A stretch of 64,000 nt of DNA from Acheta domesticus (taxonomy: Eukaryota > Arthropoda > Insecta > Orthoptera > Gryllidae). Positions 45,430 through 57,624 of the stretch are shown one piece after another (position 1 is the stretch's first letter; each line of letters opens with the position of its first letter). The notes beneath the pieces were generated by a model, which was not told the DNA's origin, did no database searches, and saw nothing but the letters and a program-made list of their open reading frames with translations. The position numbers and the translations under genes were made by a program. Location of the stretch: positions 57,022,156 to 57,086,155 of the forward strand of contig JAHLJT010003656.1 of NCBI GenBank assembly GCA_031308135.1, in the 5' to 3' direction.

Positions 45430-46310
45430 ACAGAACGAAGACTTAGCACAAGCTAATTCCTTAATCCAATTCTACCTAAATGTTATCCAGGGAATATCTA
45501 TTCACATTTTTCATATACGATCGATTCTTCTGTAAATTTGATTTTATGGTAGTTATTTTGATAAGTGTGATGCATTAATTTTGCCTGTTCTCACAATATC
45601 TACGAAACTTAGATGATGAGGATTATCGACTTCAATCTTCTGTGGATCTGTGGCAGACCACTTGTTCCTCACTTTATCACACAATTTACTGTGCCACACA
45701 TTGATAGCTCTACATATTGGTTATACTTTGTCGCACCTCGCTACTACCAGCCAGCTTCGCAGTAAACCTCTGGAAGGGTGGCAAGGCAAGTTCTTTTGAA
45801 TACTTTTTATTTTTATCCACTTTGACTGTCTAAAGTGAAAGTGATTAGAATGGGATCAGTATCACAAAATTAGAGTTATCAGAACGTACGTTTTCTAATG
45901 ATCTACGGCCCCCTATTAAATTTATCAACATTGATTGTCACATTTCCTAGAAGAAATGGTCAAATTTAAACGCAAATTATTGTTCTTAGAAATTTTCACA
46001 AAATGAATAAAACTTACAATGTTCTTACCGGATGCAAAGCTACTGTTCAAAAAAAGGTTGCTTATGGAATTTCGAACATTTGAGATTGCATGGTTGAGGT
46101 AATTCGAATACCTTTTCTTCCTTTACTTTAGGGAGGAAAAGTTATAATATTCAACTTTGCAAGGTTTGATGGTCCCTATAGCTTATGTGTACCATTGCCA
46201 GGCTGGCAGATCAGCGGCATTTTCTTTGCTTTTGCTCACAAATTCCAAGAACGAATTATGAATCGTGACGGAATGTCCGACATTTTATGATGCCATCTCT
46301 CAGGTTATTT
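45430..46310. other. Intronic, no recognised gene
   Basis: AT-rich with no shared repeat or exon recognised. Confidence 0.35.
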
Positions 46311-46314
46311 TTTT

Positions 46315-46525
46315 AAATTTATTTAAGGTCGCTTTTTAACTTTTTGGTCATATAGCGACCACTGTGACTTTTAACACTGTGATAACTGTAAGGGGTACAA
46401 ATAAGGGCAACATAATACACACAAATATCTATGCCCGGGCTGGAATTCGAACCCGTGACCCTTCGAGCCGAGGCAGCCATGGCCCATCAACCTTAGCGAC
46501 CTCGGCTATCCAGGCTGACTCTCGG
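46315..46525 (-). mobile_element. SINE family C copy
   Basis: Reversed, it carries TAGCCGAGGTCGCTAAGG (box A region), GGGTCACGGGTTCGAATTCC (box B) and the tail GCGACCTTAAATAAATTT. It pairs with the copy at 57153 (tail GCGACTTTAAATAACAAAA). Confidence 0.75.
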
Positions 46526-46819
46526 ATTATCGTTCCGTTATCCCTTAAGATATTTAGCATCTCTGTGATTTAATATGCAAGTTTTCGGGAGAGGCAACAC
46601 AAAGTGATGGATAGGAAAAATGCATGTACGTGGCAAAATCATAGAGGTAAAACCTAGAGCTTAGAACGGGAGATCTGAATTTATAAGTAGTTCAGTTTTT
46701 TCAGGTACATGTAATCCTGTGCAATAAATTAAAAGTGAGTATATTTTTTGTAGTTATTACAAAGAATTTTTAAAGAATTTCTAAAAAAGTATTAAAATTC
46801 ATTATGTGGTAGGTATAGT

Positions 46820-48634
46820 CAAGGCCGTCCAGAATAGTATATTAGAAGGCCTGAGCCAATGTGAATGTCACGTGATTGACGTCACAATCGGTGGCTGAAC
46901 ATTTTTCGTTTTCGCATATGCTCTTGACAACGAGCTAGAATATTCTAACTAATTAGCCCTTGCAGGATAAGTTTAGATGCAAACGGATGTTTCAATAATT
47001 CAGTATTAATTGCGTGCTCGGTTTCCTGCATAAAAAGAATTCCTTCGCCCATTATCAAGTAAGCAAGGTATGTCTACTTCTAGTATTGATATACGTATGT
47101 GGTGCAATTATCAATTGATGAAATGCATTTTATGTAATATGTGTTGTAGTATGTTTTCTTGCTTGCACTAGGATGCTTGGTTATACCATTATACCCTGTA
47201 TTTTTTCAGTGAATGCAAACTATCCTTAAAGGAAAACACATTAAAAATTAGGCAGGAGAGATCTATGACAAAATGTCAAGCAAGTGAAGTGTGCCATGCT
47301 GTTGATCGAATTATGATGAATCGACGGAATGCATTTCAACTTTTAAGTTTCCAAACAAACCTGCTCTATGACAGAAGTGGATGAAAACATAAATAGGAAA
47401 GATTTTGTCCCCTCAAAGAACGTGTGTGTGTGTAAAACACTTCGACTCAAAATTTATTCTCTACCAGAACAAGGCAGTAAGAAGAGATAGTGTTGAAATA
47501 TTTACAAAAGGAACGTATCCGACCATAGTGAAAGATACATACCCTTCTATCTCAGTGAACACTCTTAACTACTTGACGAGAACTCACCAAGTGTTTCAGA
47601 TATAGATATCTGAAAATTTTGAAATTAAGTTCCTGAAGCATGAAAATCAAAGAACTTTATTGAAGGGCTTTGTATGAGAGACAAAGTTTCGATTAATAGA
47701 AAACAGTTTTGAGTTGTGGACAAATTGTGCACACATTAATAGAACATAGTACTTTGTGTGTGTCAAACATGAATGAAATAAACACTACACATTAGGAATC
47801 TTCAGTGATAAATATAATAGTTTCAAGAAGTAAGACGCAAGGTCACAAAAGTGAGTGCAAAATAGGAAGACATTAAAGTTAATTTGAAGCATCCAAAACA
47901 ATTTTTATGTATTTCCAATGTGATTTGTGTCTTTTGAATAACCTCATAAAGTCTTACATAATCTGCTGAAGTACTTTCTGAATAAAATATTAATTTCCAT
48001 CCTTCCTCTTCTTATTTCTGAGCATCTTGAATTTTATTAACTTACCTATGAATATTTTACTGTTCCTTACAATATTAACAAATATTAATAATTACTAATA
48101 CGGCCATCAGAAAAATATCTGATAAATGTATTACTACTATACCTGCTATACTACAAATTTCGAAATTGAATTAAAGTAGACGACTTGAAAGAAATAGAGC
48201 AGGAAAAATATAAATAAAATTGTTATCATGAAGATACTTAATTTCTTACGAGTATCAATTTTGGCAGCAAAATTGTTTTATGAATTCTATAAAATTTATA
48301 TTAAAAATAAAGTAGTATGTACAAAAATTTAAGCCTTCCCATGATTATGTTAATTTACTTGTACCATAATTGTACAATATCGGAATTCCTTAATACAAAT
48401 AACTCTAAAATAAATTCCTGGAGCGTCAAGAAGGTTTAATGTTTCCTTGTGTTATTTTAAACAAGTATGGGTTTCCATACGATTTTAAGAACTAGATCTG
48501 TGTTTAAAACTGTAGAGAGTACGCCGCTGGACAGCTTGCATTTCCTGCCCCCCTTCGTGACTTCGTGACGTTTCCTGCCGTGACCCTTCGTGACGTCATT
48601 CGGCGTAGGAGCAGGCCTATTCTAGACGGCCTTG
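46820..48634 (+). mobile_element. P-superfamily-like DNA transposon, degenerate
   Basis: The ends CAAGGCCGTCCAGAATAG and (reversed) CAAGGCCGTCTAGAATAG form an 18-base inverted repeat with one mismatch. The flanks GTATAGT and GTATACT are a likely target duplication with one change. Inside, 47320-47600 encodes a broken THAP domain: I-N-R-K-D-F-V-P-S-K, C-V-C-V-K-H-F, then TYPTIVKDTYPSI. The THAP frame shifts near 47390-47405. No catalytic domain is visible downstream. Confidence 0.7.
47320..47605 (+). pseudogene. THAP domain remnant
   Basis: KWMKT in one frame and INRKDFVPSKNVC in the next, then VCVKHFDSKFI and R-R-D-S-V-E-I-F continue the THAP fold's W...C-x2-H pattern. An in-frame stop and a frameshift break it. 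It lies within the P-like element and probably encoded its DNA-binding N-terminus. Confidence 0.6.
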
Positions 48635-48692
48635 GTATACTGCACCAGGAAAGTCTATCTGCACTGAGCCGAGTCAGGGCCTTCTATCAACT

Positions 48693-49880
48693 AGTGGTGC
48701 TACAGAGTGGCACAGACTTTCCCGTATTAGTTTTCTATTTCCTTCTGTCTTCGCTAGCTATTCGGAATTGCCACATACTCTTTCTTGCCAGCTACCATCT
48801 ATCACCGCCAAAAGTACGTTTTTTTTGTCATTTTCTTAATTTTTCGGTTTCCTATTGGTAGAACGAAAATGTTAATTTTAGAATATTAAAGAACACAAAA
48901 ACCTAGCCGTAAATGGCAACAAATTCTTTTAAAAATTATGACATTATTTAAAGCATATATACTCGTAAATATAATAATGTGAAAAAATCGCCGATAATGT
49001 AAATATTATCGACGTGAGAGACAAGTAAAAAAATTTACATTTTTGTAATTTTTGAAAAAAACAACCGATAGACCAATATAGCTTTTATGTCATCTGATAG
49101 AATACAGTTGCCACTATCCCTACGAAAAGTGTAAAGAAAAAATTTGGAGCCGTTTTTGAGAAAATCTTGTTTTTGTCATTTTTTTAAATTCCACATTTTG
49201 CACGCAATATTGCGCGAAAAATACTACAATTTTCAAAAAATGTATATGACCTTAAAGAAAGAAATCACTATGAAGAAAAAAAAATATTTGAAGGAAAAAT
49301 CTCTATCTTCAATTTTGTAGTCCCAGAAAGACGCCGTAAAAATTTTAAACTTTTGCAATTTTCAAAACTTCAGAGTCATCCGTGAAAATCGGACCTATGC
49401 CATGTTAATAAGTGTATTTTACTCTTTATATACAAGAAATTTAAAGAAAAAATTTGGACCCGTTTTCGAGAAAATTTTGAAAATCCCCGGGGGGCTTCAT
49501 ATAAAGTACCCCCAAATTTTGAAGAATCTTTTTCAAAATCTCAAAGCTTTGACTAGAATCAGATCGACCGGGGAATATTCATTTTGGAAGAAATCGAACG
49601 TATGGTTTAGGCGCTAGCAGTGTTCACAGACGGATGGACGGACAGATGGACGTTTTCCTTTCAATTGGGTTTTCGGTATCAAGGACCTAGAAAACAGGGT
49701 TTCTGGCTACACCACGTGTTAGGGGATTTTTTTTTCTTAATTTAGCACCTGGTTTTATCTACTTTGTTTTCACCGCCCGGCAATTAATTTTTTTTCCGCC
49801 GAAAATTGGCCATTTTTTCGCGCAGCATTACATAACTTTCCCTATACTATGTATATCACTCCGTGTATACGTACGTATAT
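48693..49880 (+). repeat. Family A repeat copy
   Basis: It starts AACTAGTGGTGCTACAGAG and shares all landmark phrases with 22875-24500, including CCCCGGGG, GACCGGGGAATATTCATTTT, GACGGACAGATGGACG and CCACGTGTTAGGGG. It lacks the internal segment equivalent to 23140-23520. Confidence 0.8.
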
Positions 49881-50678
49881 GTGAAAGTAAAAATTGCATT
49901 TACGTTAGTAGCAACAAGATCCCTGCGAAACATGTGAAGGGGACAAACTTCCACTTTCACTTTTCCCCATACGTACGTACGGTAAGTTACGTAATGCTGC
50001 TGAATATCGGTTTCGAGATTTCAACGGAAATCCACTTTTTGGGATCCCTTGATACCGAAAAAGTGGGTTTTTCAAAACATCCGTCCGTCTGTCCGTCCGT
50101 CCGTGCGTTCGTCCATCCCGCTGTCCGTCTCCGTCAGTCTAGCGCCTAAACCATACATAACAACACTAGCACCTAAACCATACGTGCGATTTCTTCCAAA
50201 ATGGTCCCCGGTCGATCTGGTTCCAATCGAGGCGCCGGAATTTTGAAAAACATTCTTCTAAACTTGGGGATACTTGAAGCCCCCCGGACATTCTCAAAAT
50301 TTCATCAACGGCTTTGAATTTCCTTTAAGAATAGAGTAAAATACACTTATTATGGTGGCATAAGTCCTATTTTAACGGTTAACTGTAAATTTTCGAAAAT
50401 TACATAAGTTTCATTTTTTTCGGCGTCTTCCTACAACTACAAAATTGAAGATAAAGATTTTTCATTCAAATAAAATTTGTTCTCCAAAGTGAGTTCTTTC
50501 ATTAAGATCTGATACTTTTTTCGAAAATTTTAGTAGTTTTCTGGCAGTATTGCGCGAAATATTTGCAATTTTAAAAAATTACAACAACAAAACTTTCTCA
50601 AAAAAAGTTCAATTTTTTTTCTTTAGACTTTTGGTAGGGATATTGCTAAATATACTCTATGAGACGACATAAACGCCG

Positions 50679-52486
50679 CACAGTGGGGCCAGAAAGGGGA
50701 AAAGTTGGCAAAAAGTATTTTTAAGCGTTTTTCAGGATTAATGGAAATAAAAAACAGATTTAATAATTAAAACACAACTTCTTCAATTGTTTAAACATGA
50801 AATATTTAATTCTCTACATGTAATTTTTCATTTCTGGAGAGATCAGAGGTTTCCTGAGCAAATTGAAACCTGATAGGCCTACAAAACCTTGTTGAACATT
50901 TTTTGTTTTGCCATATTATCTTTTTTCATTTGCTTTTAGCTTTCTTAAGTCAATTGCAGGGGAACTAATTATGTAACGAAAATATCTGGATTAGTTGCTT
51001 CGGGATTTGAAATAAATGTCTGCTTGTATTGGGATTGATGTGATCCGTCAAATTCCCGTATACTAAACAAACATAATTTTCCAGATTGTCCTAAAATATG
51101 ATTAGCCAAGACATTTCTGTGCTTGCAAAATCCGCGAAACTGCTGTAGTCTTACTTCAGCAGATGTTGCAGTTACAATAATTGCTTCTTTTTGCGGTAAC
51201 AATCTTTTTTCGCCAACTGAACTTTTTGTAGAATCGAGAGACATCTTTTCTTACAATTTTATTGTACTGCTCTCTTGTAAGGTTTGCTTCAATAAATAAA
51301 GATAACGCTTCGGTTCCCTGACGTTCCTGAGTTTGTGTGATGCCCAATTGTAACCGACTGAGTATTTTGAAGCGCGGTTCGGAGTAGTTATTGCCACATC
51401 TTTAACAACTTTAGCAGTGTCAACTTCACCGGAAGAACGTAACCTCATTTGGGTGGCATATGATAACTGTCTGGGAGAATGTATAGACCGTAAAACTGTA
51501 GTTCTTTGACGTTTAGATCTATCAGACACCTTCTAAAAGAGCTTCCGTGGCCGACCCATTTTTTTGAACTTGGAGGTCGAATTTGGTATTCTAATAAAAG
51601 CTGCCAACCAATTTTTATTTTATTTATTTATTTATTTATTTTGCAAAAATATATCCTCTCCGCGATTAGAATCTTGCCATTTTTTCTTAAAATCGGCCAT
51701 AAAATTGACATAATTTTATTTAAATCCGTCTTTCCGTGTTTGGACCACTTAGTATGATTTTCCAAGAAATCCTTCAAAATCTGATTTTTTTTTCCGTTTT
51801 TCCTTACCGGTGTGTTTAATAGCATCACAAAGATCCCCCCTTGTTAATTCAGAGCTATGAGGCCCAGATCCTGAAGGAAAAATAAAAAACAACATAATAT
51901 TGTCGGTAAAAAGGCTTCCAAAACGAGGTGCGCATGATTATAAACAATGCGCCTTCATGCAAAATGGGGCAAACATGGGCAAACTTTGATTAATGTTTTG
52001 AAAACTAGATGAGTTACAGAATACGGTTCAATTAATATGATAGCCCGGAAATGCCCGGAAGGTAACTAAAAGACAGTATGAAAAAACCGGATTTTAAAAC
52101 TTTTATTTCGTAGTAACGCGTGGGGTTTCTAATCAAAATTACTAAATTATTCTTCAAGTAATATGTTTTTTACTAATACAGAATTAAAGTACATATTTCT
52201 AGGTATCACATGTATAGCACATTCAATTCTGCTACACACGAGAGCAAAACTATATGCAATCAAAATCACACCTCTCTTCGTCCTCCGCGAGCGAAGAAGT
52301 GCGCCGCGCATCGCTAGTGCAAGTTCAAACTTGCACAGCAAGAAGTGTTGTGATTCCCACACCCTAAACCAATCGGGGAACGATGAAGGAGACATTTTAC
52401 TTCCCTTTTAATATGAAATGGAGCCTCAGAAGCACATTTTGATTTTGGACTTTTTGCCAACTTTCCCCCCCTCTGGCCCCACTGTG
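50679..52486 (-). mobile_element. Transib DNA transposon, degenerate, 1808 bp
   Basis: 38-base terminal inverted repeats with three mismatches begin CACAGTGGGGCCAGA at both ends and finish GTTGGCAAAAAGT. The flanking CGCCG at 50674-50678 and 52487-52491 is a 5-base GC-rich target duplication. CAC...GTG ends plus 5-base GC-rich duplications are hallmarks of Transib, the superfamily from which RAG1 and the V(D)J signal sequences derive. The interior carries a broken minus-strand transposase N-terminal region. The element is inserted into a family A repeat. Confidence 0.85.
50969..51529 (-). pseudogene. Transib transposase, N-terminal fragment with frameshifts
   Basis: Three overlapping frames chain together on the minus strand: SPRQLSYATQMRLRSSGEVD from 51529; then TEALSLFIEANLTREQYNKI (51156-51347); then KEAIIVTATSAEVRLQQ (50969-51244). 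The order matches the Transib N-terminal pattern 'EALALyiEanLsk.QY' followed by 'K.cYP..i.vTe.saev.LQ'. The later domains with the catalytic D-D-E are missing, so it is not functional. Confidence 0.7.
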
Positions 52487-53306
52487 CGCCGTATTGCTCA
52501 ATTCTTTTGTTTAAAAATTACAAAAATGTATTTTTTTACTTGTTTCTCACGTCGTTAATATTTACATTAGCGGCGATTGGTTGACATTATTGTATTAATA
52601 AGTACATGTGCTTTAAAAATGTTAAGTAAAGTTTCTCGAAAACTCAACCGTTTTCTGTGAAAACTAGCTCAAATTTTCGCCTTTCTAGAAACGCTCAAAC
52701 ATCATTTTGTCATAAATGGTCCCAAATTTTTTCCTTCAAACGTTTCGAATAGATAGTGTTAATTTCACTCTTTAATATGCCGTAAAGTAAGTAATGGGGC
52801 ATTTTTTGATTTTTAAAAAATTATACAAATGTAATTTTTTTGAAAGATCTCTCACTCCGTTAATGTGCACATATCCAGAAATTTGTAAACACTATTGCAT
52901 TTGTGAGTTAAAGTGCTTTAAATTACTTCAAATAATGTTTTTCGAAAACTCAAAAATTGTCAGTGAAATAGAGCTTTAGATTTCGAATTTACAGTAGCGC
53001 TCAAATTCCATTTTCTTGAAAAATGCTCCAAGTGTTTTGAAAGAAATTTACCATTTAGAACAAGGTTTTACTGTTCTTTAATATTCTTGAAATAATATTT
53101 CTGTTATACTATTAGGAAACCGAAAAATTACAAAAATTTCAAAAAATTAATACCTAGCCTTGACCCAAGGAAATAGAAAACTAATACGGGGAAGTCTGTG
53201 CCATTCTGTAGTACCACTAGTTATGATTGTGATGAGTACGGTATTTACGTTTTCTTTTTTTAAAAGCTGCAGCTCGTGCTACCAACATAATTTCTGCTCA
53301 TGTGCA

Positions 53307-53815
53307 CAGTGCGACGTCGATTATCCGAACTAATTGGGACCAGGTATAGTTTTGATATTCGATAATTCGGGTAACCGAACATAAAAATGGCAAGTGTACG
53401 TAAAATGCTGTATGTATAAAGTTTCTTTACGAGAACGTATCATTAAAATACTGCATTGCACATACAAAATCCTTCATATAAAAAACACTGACATACTACA
53501 GCACATAGTACCTTATTTCTTGAAGAAATAGCTGATTTTCCGTTGCTGGAATGAAGATCTTTGCTCTTGGTTATCATAGGATTTCTCAGTTTTCACTGGA
53601 GTCAGATGATTGACTACTGTGCAGTATCTGGTTAATATTTTATCACTGTCAATCATATCGGGCATCATTCCCAATATTAGGTATTACAAAATAAAATGAA
53701 TACGTATAGTATACAGCATCTAACTAAAAAAAATAATTATTCAGAGAAAATATGAGTTCGGATATTTGATTTTTCGGATGATTGACGTTCGGATAATCGA
53801 CGTCCGACATTCTAC
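53307..53815. mobile_element. Possible pogo/Tigger-type MITE
   Basis: CGACGTCGATTATCCGAAC near the left edge pairs with GTTCGGATAATCGACGTCCG near the right, a sequence like the ATTATCCGAAC termini of pogo/Tigger elements. The left edge starts CAGTGCGACG. No transposase is visible in the 500-base interior. Confidence 0.55.
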
Positions 53816-53868
53816 ATTAAGAAAATTTAAGAACATTTAATCAACTTGCAATGGCGCGAGCGACTCAC

Positions 53869-53930
53869 CGCGTAGCCATTCTCGATCGCCTGCGCCAGAT
53901 GCCAGCTGGGCGGTCCCGCGCACTGGCACT
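53869..53930 (-). CDS. Ldh_2-like gene, exon B (62-base microexon)
   Basis: The acceptor GTGCACAG|AG and consensus donor GCG|GTGAGT bound two bases plus 20 codons: CQCAGPPSWHLAQAIENGYA, with the split codon G|AG giving E before it. In the family this region reads vRNSNHfGxxxxyaxxAxExGxx; here R-E-C-Q-C-A-G replaces R-N-S-N-H-F-G, so the conserved histidine is cysteine. The phase matches both neighbours. Confidence 0.78.
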
Positions 53931-54559
53931 CTGTGCACGCAACAGAGGTAGATGAATGCACGAGAAGACTAAGATACCTATCCAGGAGCAAGCCTCGCTC
54001 TCAAGCCTGGCTTGCTCAATCCTTGCTGTTCTCAATCCTTGACAGCCACATTGCTCCCACAATAGAGCACAATGCCACGCTGATAGCCAGGTTCGCAAGA
54101 GGGGTTTGCTCGTGTAGAACTACATTCAGCACTGAATTAGGGCTTGCTCTGACAAGGATCCGATAATTTTTTTAAAATTATAAGCAGTATGTTAGCATAT
54201 TTTGTTACAATTTTATATTACAACTTACACATTTTATTCGGTTTTAGCATGTAAGCATTCTTTATGACTGCGTACGTTTAGATCTTCAAAATGCTTCGAA
54301 GGACCTATATGTAGTAGGTTAGTCACACGTAGGGTCCCTTCTTATATTAATTCGGCCCTGCGTACACGATGACGTTCAGGCATTACAATACTAAGTGAAG
54401 GACAGTGAATGAAGGACTAGGGCACGGTAACTTCAGAGAAAACGTTCGAATGTGAAAATTGATTGATTGATTGATGATGTTTCCGAGCTCGTCAACGGCT
54501 ATGGTCATTAGTCCCGTTATTGCAATGAATGTTTTATCGCGGGATGTGGCGATGTTTCT

Positions 54560-54950
54560 TTCCTGCTGGTTCGTGACTACCGGCGCCGACCTACATTTCG
54601 GCTTTTGGGAGATTTCCATCTCCAGGTGTCTCCCCAGTGGGACATTGTCCCAGCCAGGACAAAATCTAAACAAACAAACCCGACATGTGTAGTAGTGTAG
54701 TGGGTGTAAGTTTGTATGTACGTATATGCATGTATGTGTGTGTGTGCATAAGTGGGAGAAAGATAAGTCGAAGAAGAAGGATAGATCGCACATGTCCCAT
54801 AATAGTTTCGCATTCCCCTGGTATTGGTCGGAGAAACCACAGAAAGCTATCGAACAGAGCAGCGGTCCGCTAGAATTCTCGTCCTGTCGGCGGCTAAACT
54901 CGACCTAGCTATTTAGTTAGTGTCGAAAACCCGCTACCAACAGGCTGAAG
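54560..54950 (-). mobile_element. SINE family B copy
   Basis: CCAGGTGTCTCCCCAGTGG, an expanded (TGTA/TGTG)n stretch at 54710-54750, then GGTCGGAGAAACCACAGAA, the reverse of the family phrase. The tRNA head is largely lost at the right. Confidence 0.7.
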
Positions 54951-55089
54951 ACGGCCCAATGTGCAGCGGAGACGTCAGTAAGAATATAATCTTCATTTTT
55001 CTGTTTTCACTACAATACACTTTATTTTCATTCGCGTTTTATACCTAAATTTCCCCTAACAATTAAGATCTACAATTAAATGACTTTCT

Positions 55090-57620
55090 AATGACGAAAC
55101 TCTCATTCCTTCTCTACTAAACTTTTCCTCCACCGCCGTAAATGATCCTGAAAAACTTCAATTACTAGACTCTCACTTTCAGTCTTCCTTTATTGCTAAT
55201 TCAATACATAATACTCAACTTTACAATCAAATAACCCACTTCCTTTCTCTTCCTAATTATAACGTTCCACAACGTATTCCTTTTATATCCCCTACTGAAG
55301 TTCATAATATTATTAGAAACACTCAAAATTCGCCAATCAACTGGATTGTATCTAATTACTAACAAATTACTGAAGTTCTTACGTATTAAATACATTGTTG
55401 CCATTCACTAATATTTTGAATTTATCTCTACGTTTTCACTATTTTCCTAATATTTGGAAATTATCTATAATCATCCCTATTTGTAAACCAAAAAAAGACC
55501 CAAGTTTCCTTCAAATTATCGATCTATTAGTTTACCTTCTTCATTATCAAAAAATTATGAAACTGAATTACTTCACAGGTTTTGTGTATTCACTTCTCAA
55601 AATAACACAATTTATATTTACCCTCACAATTTAGATTTACGCACAAATTTGGATTTACGGAATAATGGAGGGGGTGTAAAGGAATTATACGACCGTAAAA
55701 ATGAGGTTGGTGGGCCAAATCGATAGATATCGTTTTAAGAAAAGTTGGAAAAGAAGAAAATATCAATTTATTAAAACTTATTAAATATTAATTTAATGTT
55801 ACTGTCGAGGCACATTCAGTTTTCTTTATCTTCTTGAAATCGTTAGTGCTGGAGATGAGTAAAATAAGCGTGATTAATGCTTGAATGGAAACAAATCAAG
55901 CATATCCTGTATCTTCTCATAAACCTTTCTTGACTATAGTTGGAGAAGCGGGATATTAAATTCTTGAAAATCTTAGTTCTTCCTCATCCACTGGACGTTT
56001 GAAAATTTACTGTGTAGAAACCAAGATCTTGATTTAAGGTTTACTTGTTCATAATTATAAAAGACTTGTGTTTGACAAATCTAATCCGTCTAATTTTTAG
56101 CCAGTTTTACACACCATTATGTTCATTTTTCTTCATTCTTATAGACTTTTGAAGGTCTTTTAACACATAGACCATTAAGTTTAATTTCTGTGTTAAAAAA
56201 TGTGGAATTTAATTATATTATTTTTGTGGTTTCTGGTACTAAATCTGGATCAAGTTCTTTATCATCATATCGCTGCAGACACTATAAATATCTCAAAAAT
56301 CACTCATCATGAGTGTAATAGAAAACCACGTAGCCGTACCACTGGAGTTGTACCACTATCAAAATAAATATATTGCAATCTTCTGTGATTCACTTTTCTT
56401 GTGATGCGCTATGTCGTCCACAGAAAGAACTTGGGGTTCTATCACTTTCAGAATAAATGTATAACACTTGATCGGACCTGAAAATGGAGTTCACTCAATT
56501 TCTCAAAAAACTCGTTGTACCTCTATTAAAATAACGCCTCTATATTAATTCCTACTCTCAAAAATTTGATATTTCTGCCAGGGCCTCTCAAGGTGCCCGT
56601 CTTTCTCCTCTTCAATTCAATATTTATGTATCCGACATTCCGAAATTCGCATCTTCTGAATTAGCCCTTTTTGCAGATGATACAGCACTTATTAATTCAC
56701 AGGCTAATATTGCTCTTGCTAGAAATAAACTTCAAATATATATTAGTCGTTATTAGTTTTGGCTAACCAAATTGGAGTATCAAAATCAATAAGAATAAAT
56801 GTCAAGCTAATATATTTGCGTTTTGTAAACCAATAACTCCTCTATTCCCTTCTCATTCATAACTCCCCTTCTCTCCCCTTCTCATTCATAACTCTTCTAT
56901 TCCTTGGCTTTCTTCCACTTCCTCTGTAGAATATTTAGGCCACAGTTTAGACACAAAACTGAACTGGAAAATTCAAATTAAAAATATTATACAAAAACCA
57001 TCATTACAATACATAAACATATTTCTCTTATAAATAATAACTCAACTCTTCGTGTTCAAACTGCAAAATTAATATATTCTTCAATTATTATACCTACTTT
57101 AACATATGCTTGTCCAATATGGTCAAACGCAGCTAAATCAAATATATAAAAATTTCTAGTCGGCCCCGTGGTCGAGATTGCTAAAGCAATAGTGCCATAG
57201 TGATCTCTGACCGAGGGGTCGCGGGTTCGAGTCCCGCCTCGGGCATAGTTGATTGTGTTCGTCCCTTCACCTCCCTATTATCGCCGTATCGTTTTATCCT
57301 CATATCATGACGGTAAATCCAATAGTGGTCGCTAATGACATACTAGTTGATGCGACTTTAAATAACAAAACGAAAAGAACTTCAAATTATTGAAAACAAA
57401 TTCTTTAGAAAAATTCTACATGCTACTAGGTTTATTCCTAGTACACAAATTCATAATGAACCTCCCTATAATCCATGATTTGATTAAAACTTATAGTCTC
57501 AGATTTTTTAATACTCTTCATTACATTATGCACAATTTTTTTTATCTTCGTAAAACATATCCCTTTCGTCGTAGAATTAATTCCAAATTTCTTAGAGATA
57601 AATTTCTTCCTCCATAATTT
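55090..57620 (+). pseudogene. Jockey-clade-like non-LTR retrotransposon (LINE), decayed
   Basis: Reverse transcriptase blocks survive in order but in different frames. At 55395-55560: LSLRFHYFPNIWKLSIIIPI then C-K-P-K-K-D-P. At 56572-56760: ASQGARLSPLQFNIYVSDIP and LALFADDTALI, the F-A-D-D active-site box. At 57052-57150: QTAKLIYSSIIIPTLTYACP with W-S-N-A-A-K-S-N-I. At 57378-57610: LQIIENKFFRKILHATRFIP. About 1 kb of unrelated sequence lies between the first two blocks and a SINE interrupts the fourth. There is no endonuclease domain, so the copy is 5'-truncated and dead. Confidence 0.75.
57153..57372 (+). mobile_element. SINE family C copy inserted in the LINE
   Basis: The tRNA-like head CCCCGTGGTCGAGATTGC (box A) and CGCGGGTTCGAGTCCCGC (box B) is followed by a short body and the tail GCGACTTTAAATAACAAAA. 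It splits the LINE's K-S-N-I and L-Q-I-I-E-N-K segments, which are contiguous in related LINEs. Confidence 0.85.
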
Positions 57621-57624
57621 TATT

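Larger units (their letters stand above)
49960..53222 (-). repeat. Family A repeat copy, inverted, split by the Transib element
   Basis: 49960-50678 and 52487-53222 together form one reverse-oriented copy. The left part has (GTCC)n at 50083-50102 and the CCCGGTCGATCTGGTTCC block; the right part ends TGTAGTACCACTAGTT. With 48693-49880 it makes a head-to-head inverted pair of the same family. Confidence 0.75.

Noticed and set aside
50049..50246. Ser/Val/Arg-rich frame over the (GTCC)n run
   Set aside because: Derived from a microsatellite inside the family A repeat.
53865..54098. 77-codon minus frame as a gene
   Set aside because: Only 62 bases of it, read in a different frame, are supported as Ldh_2-like exon B by splice sites and phase.
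57155..57245. A functional tRNA gene
   Set aside because: Boxes A and B are present, but the cloverleaf is imperfect and the sequence continues into a shared SINE body and tail.
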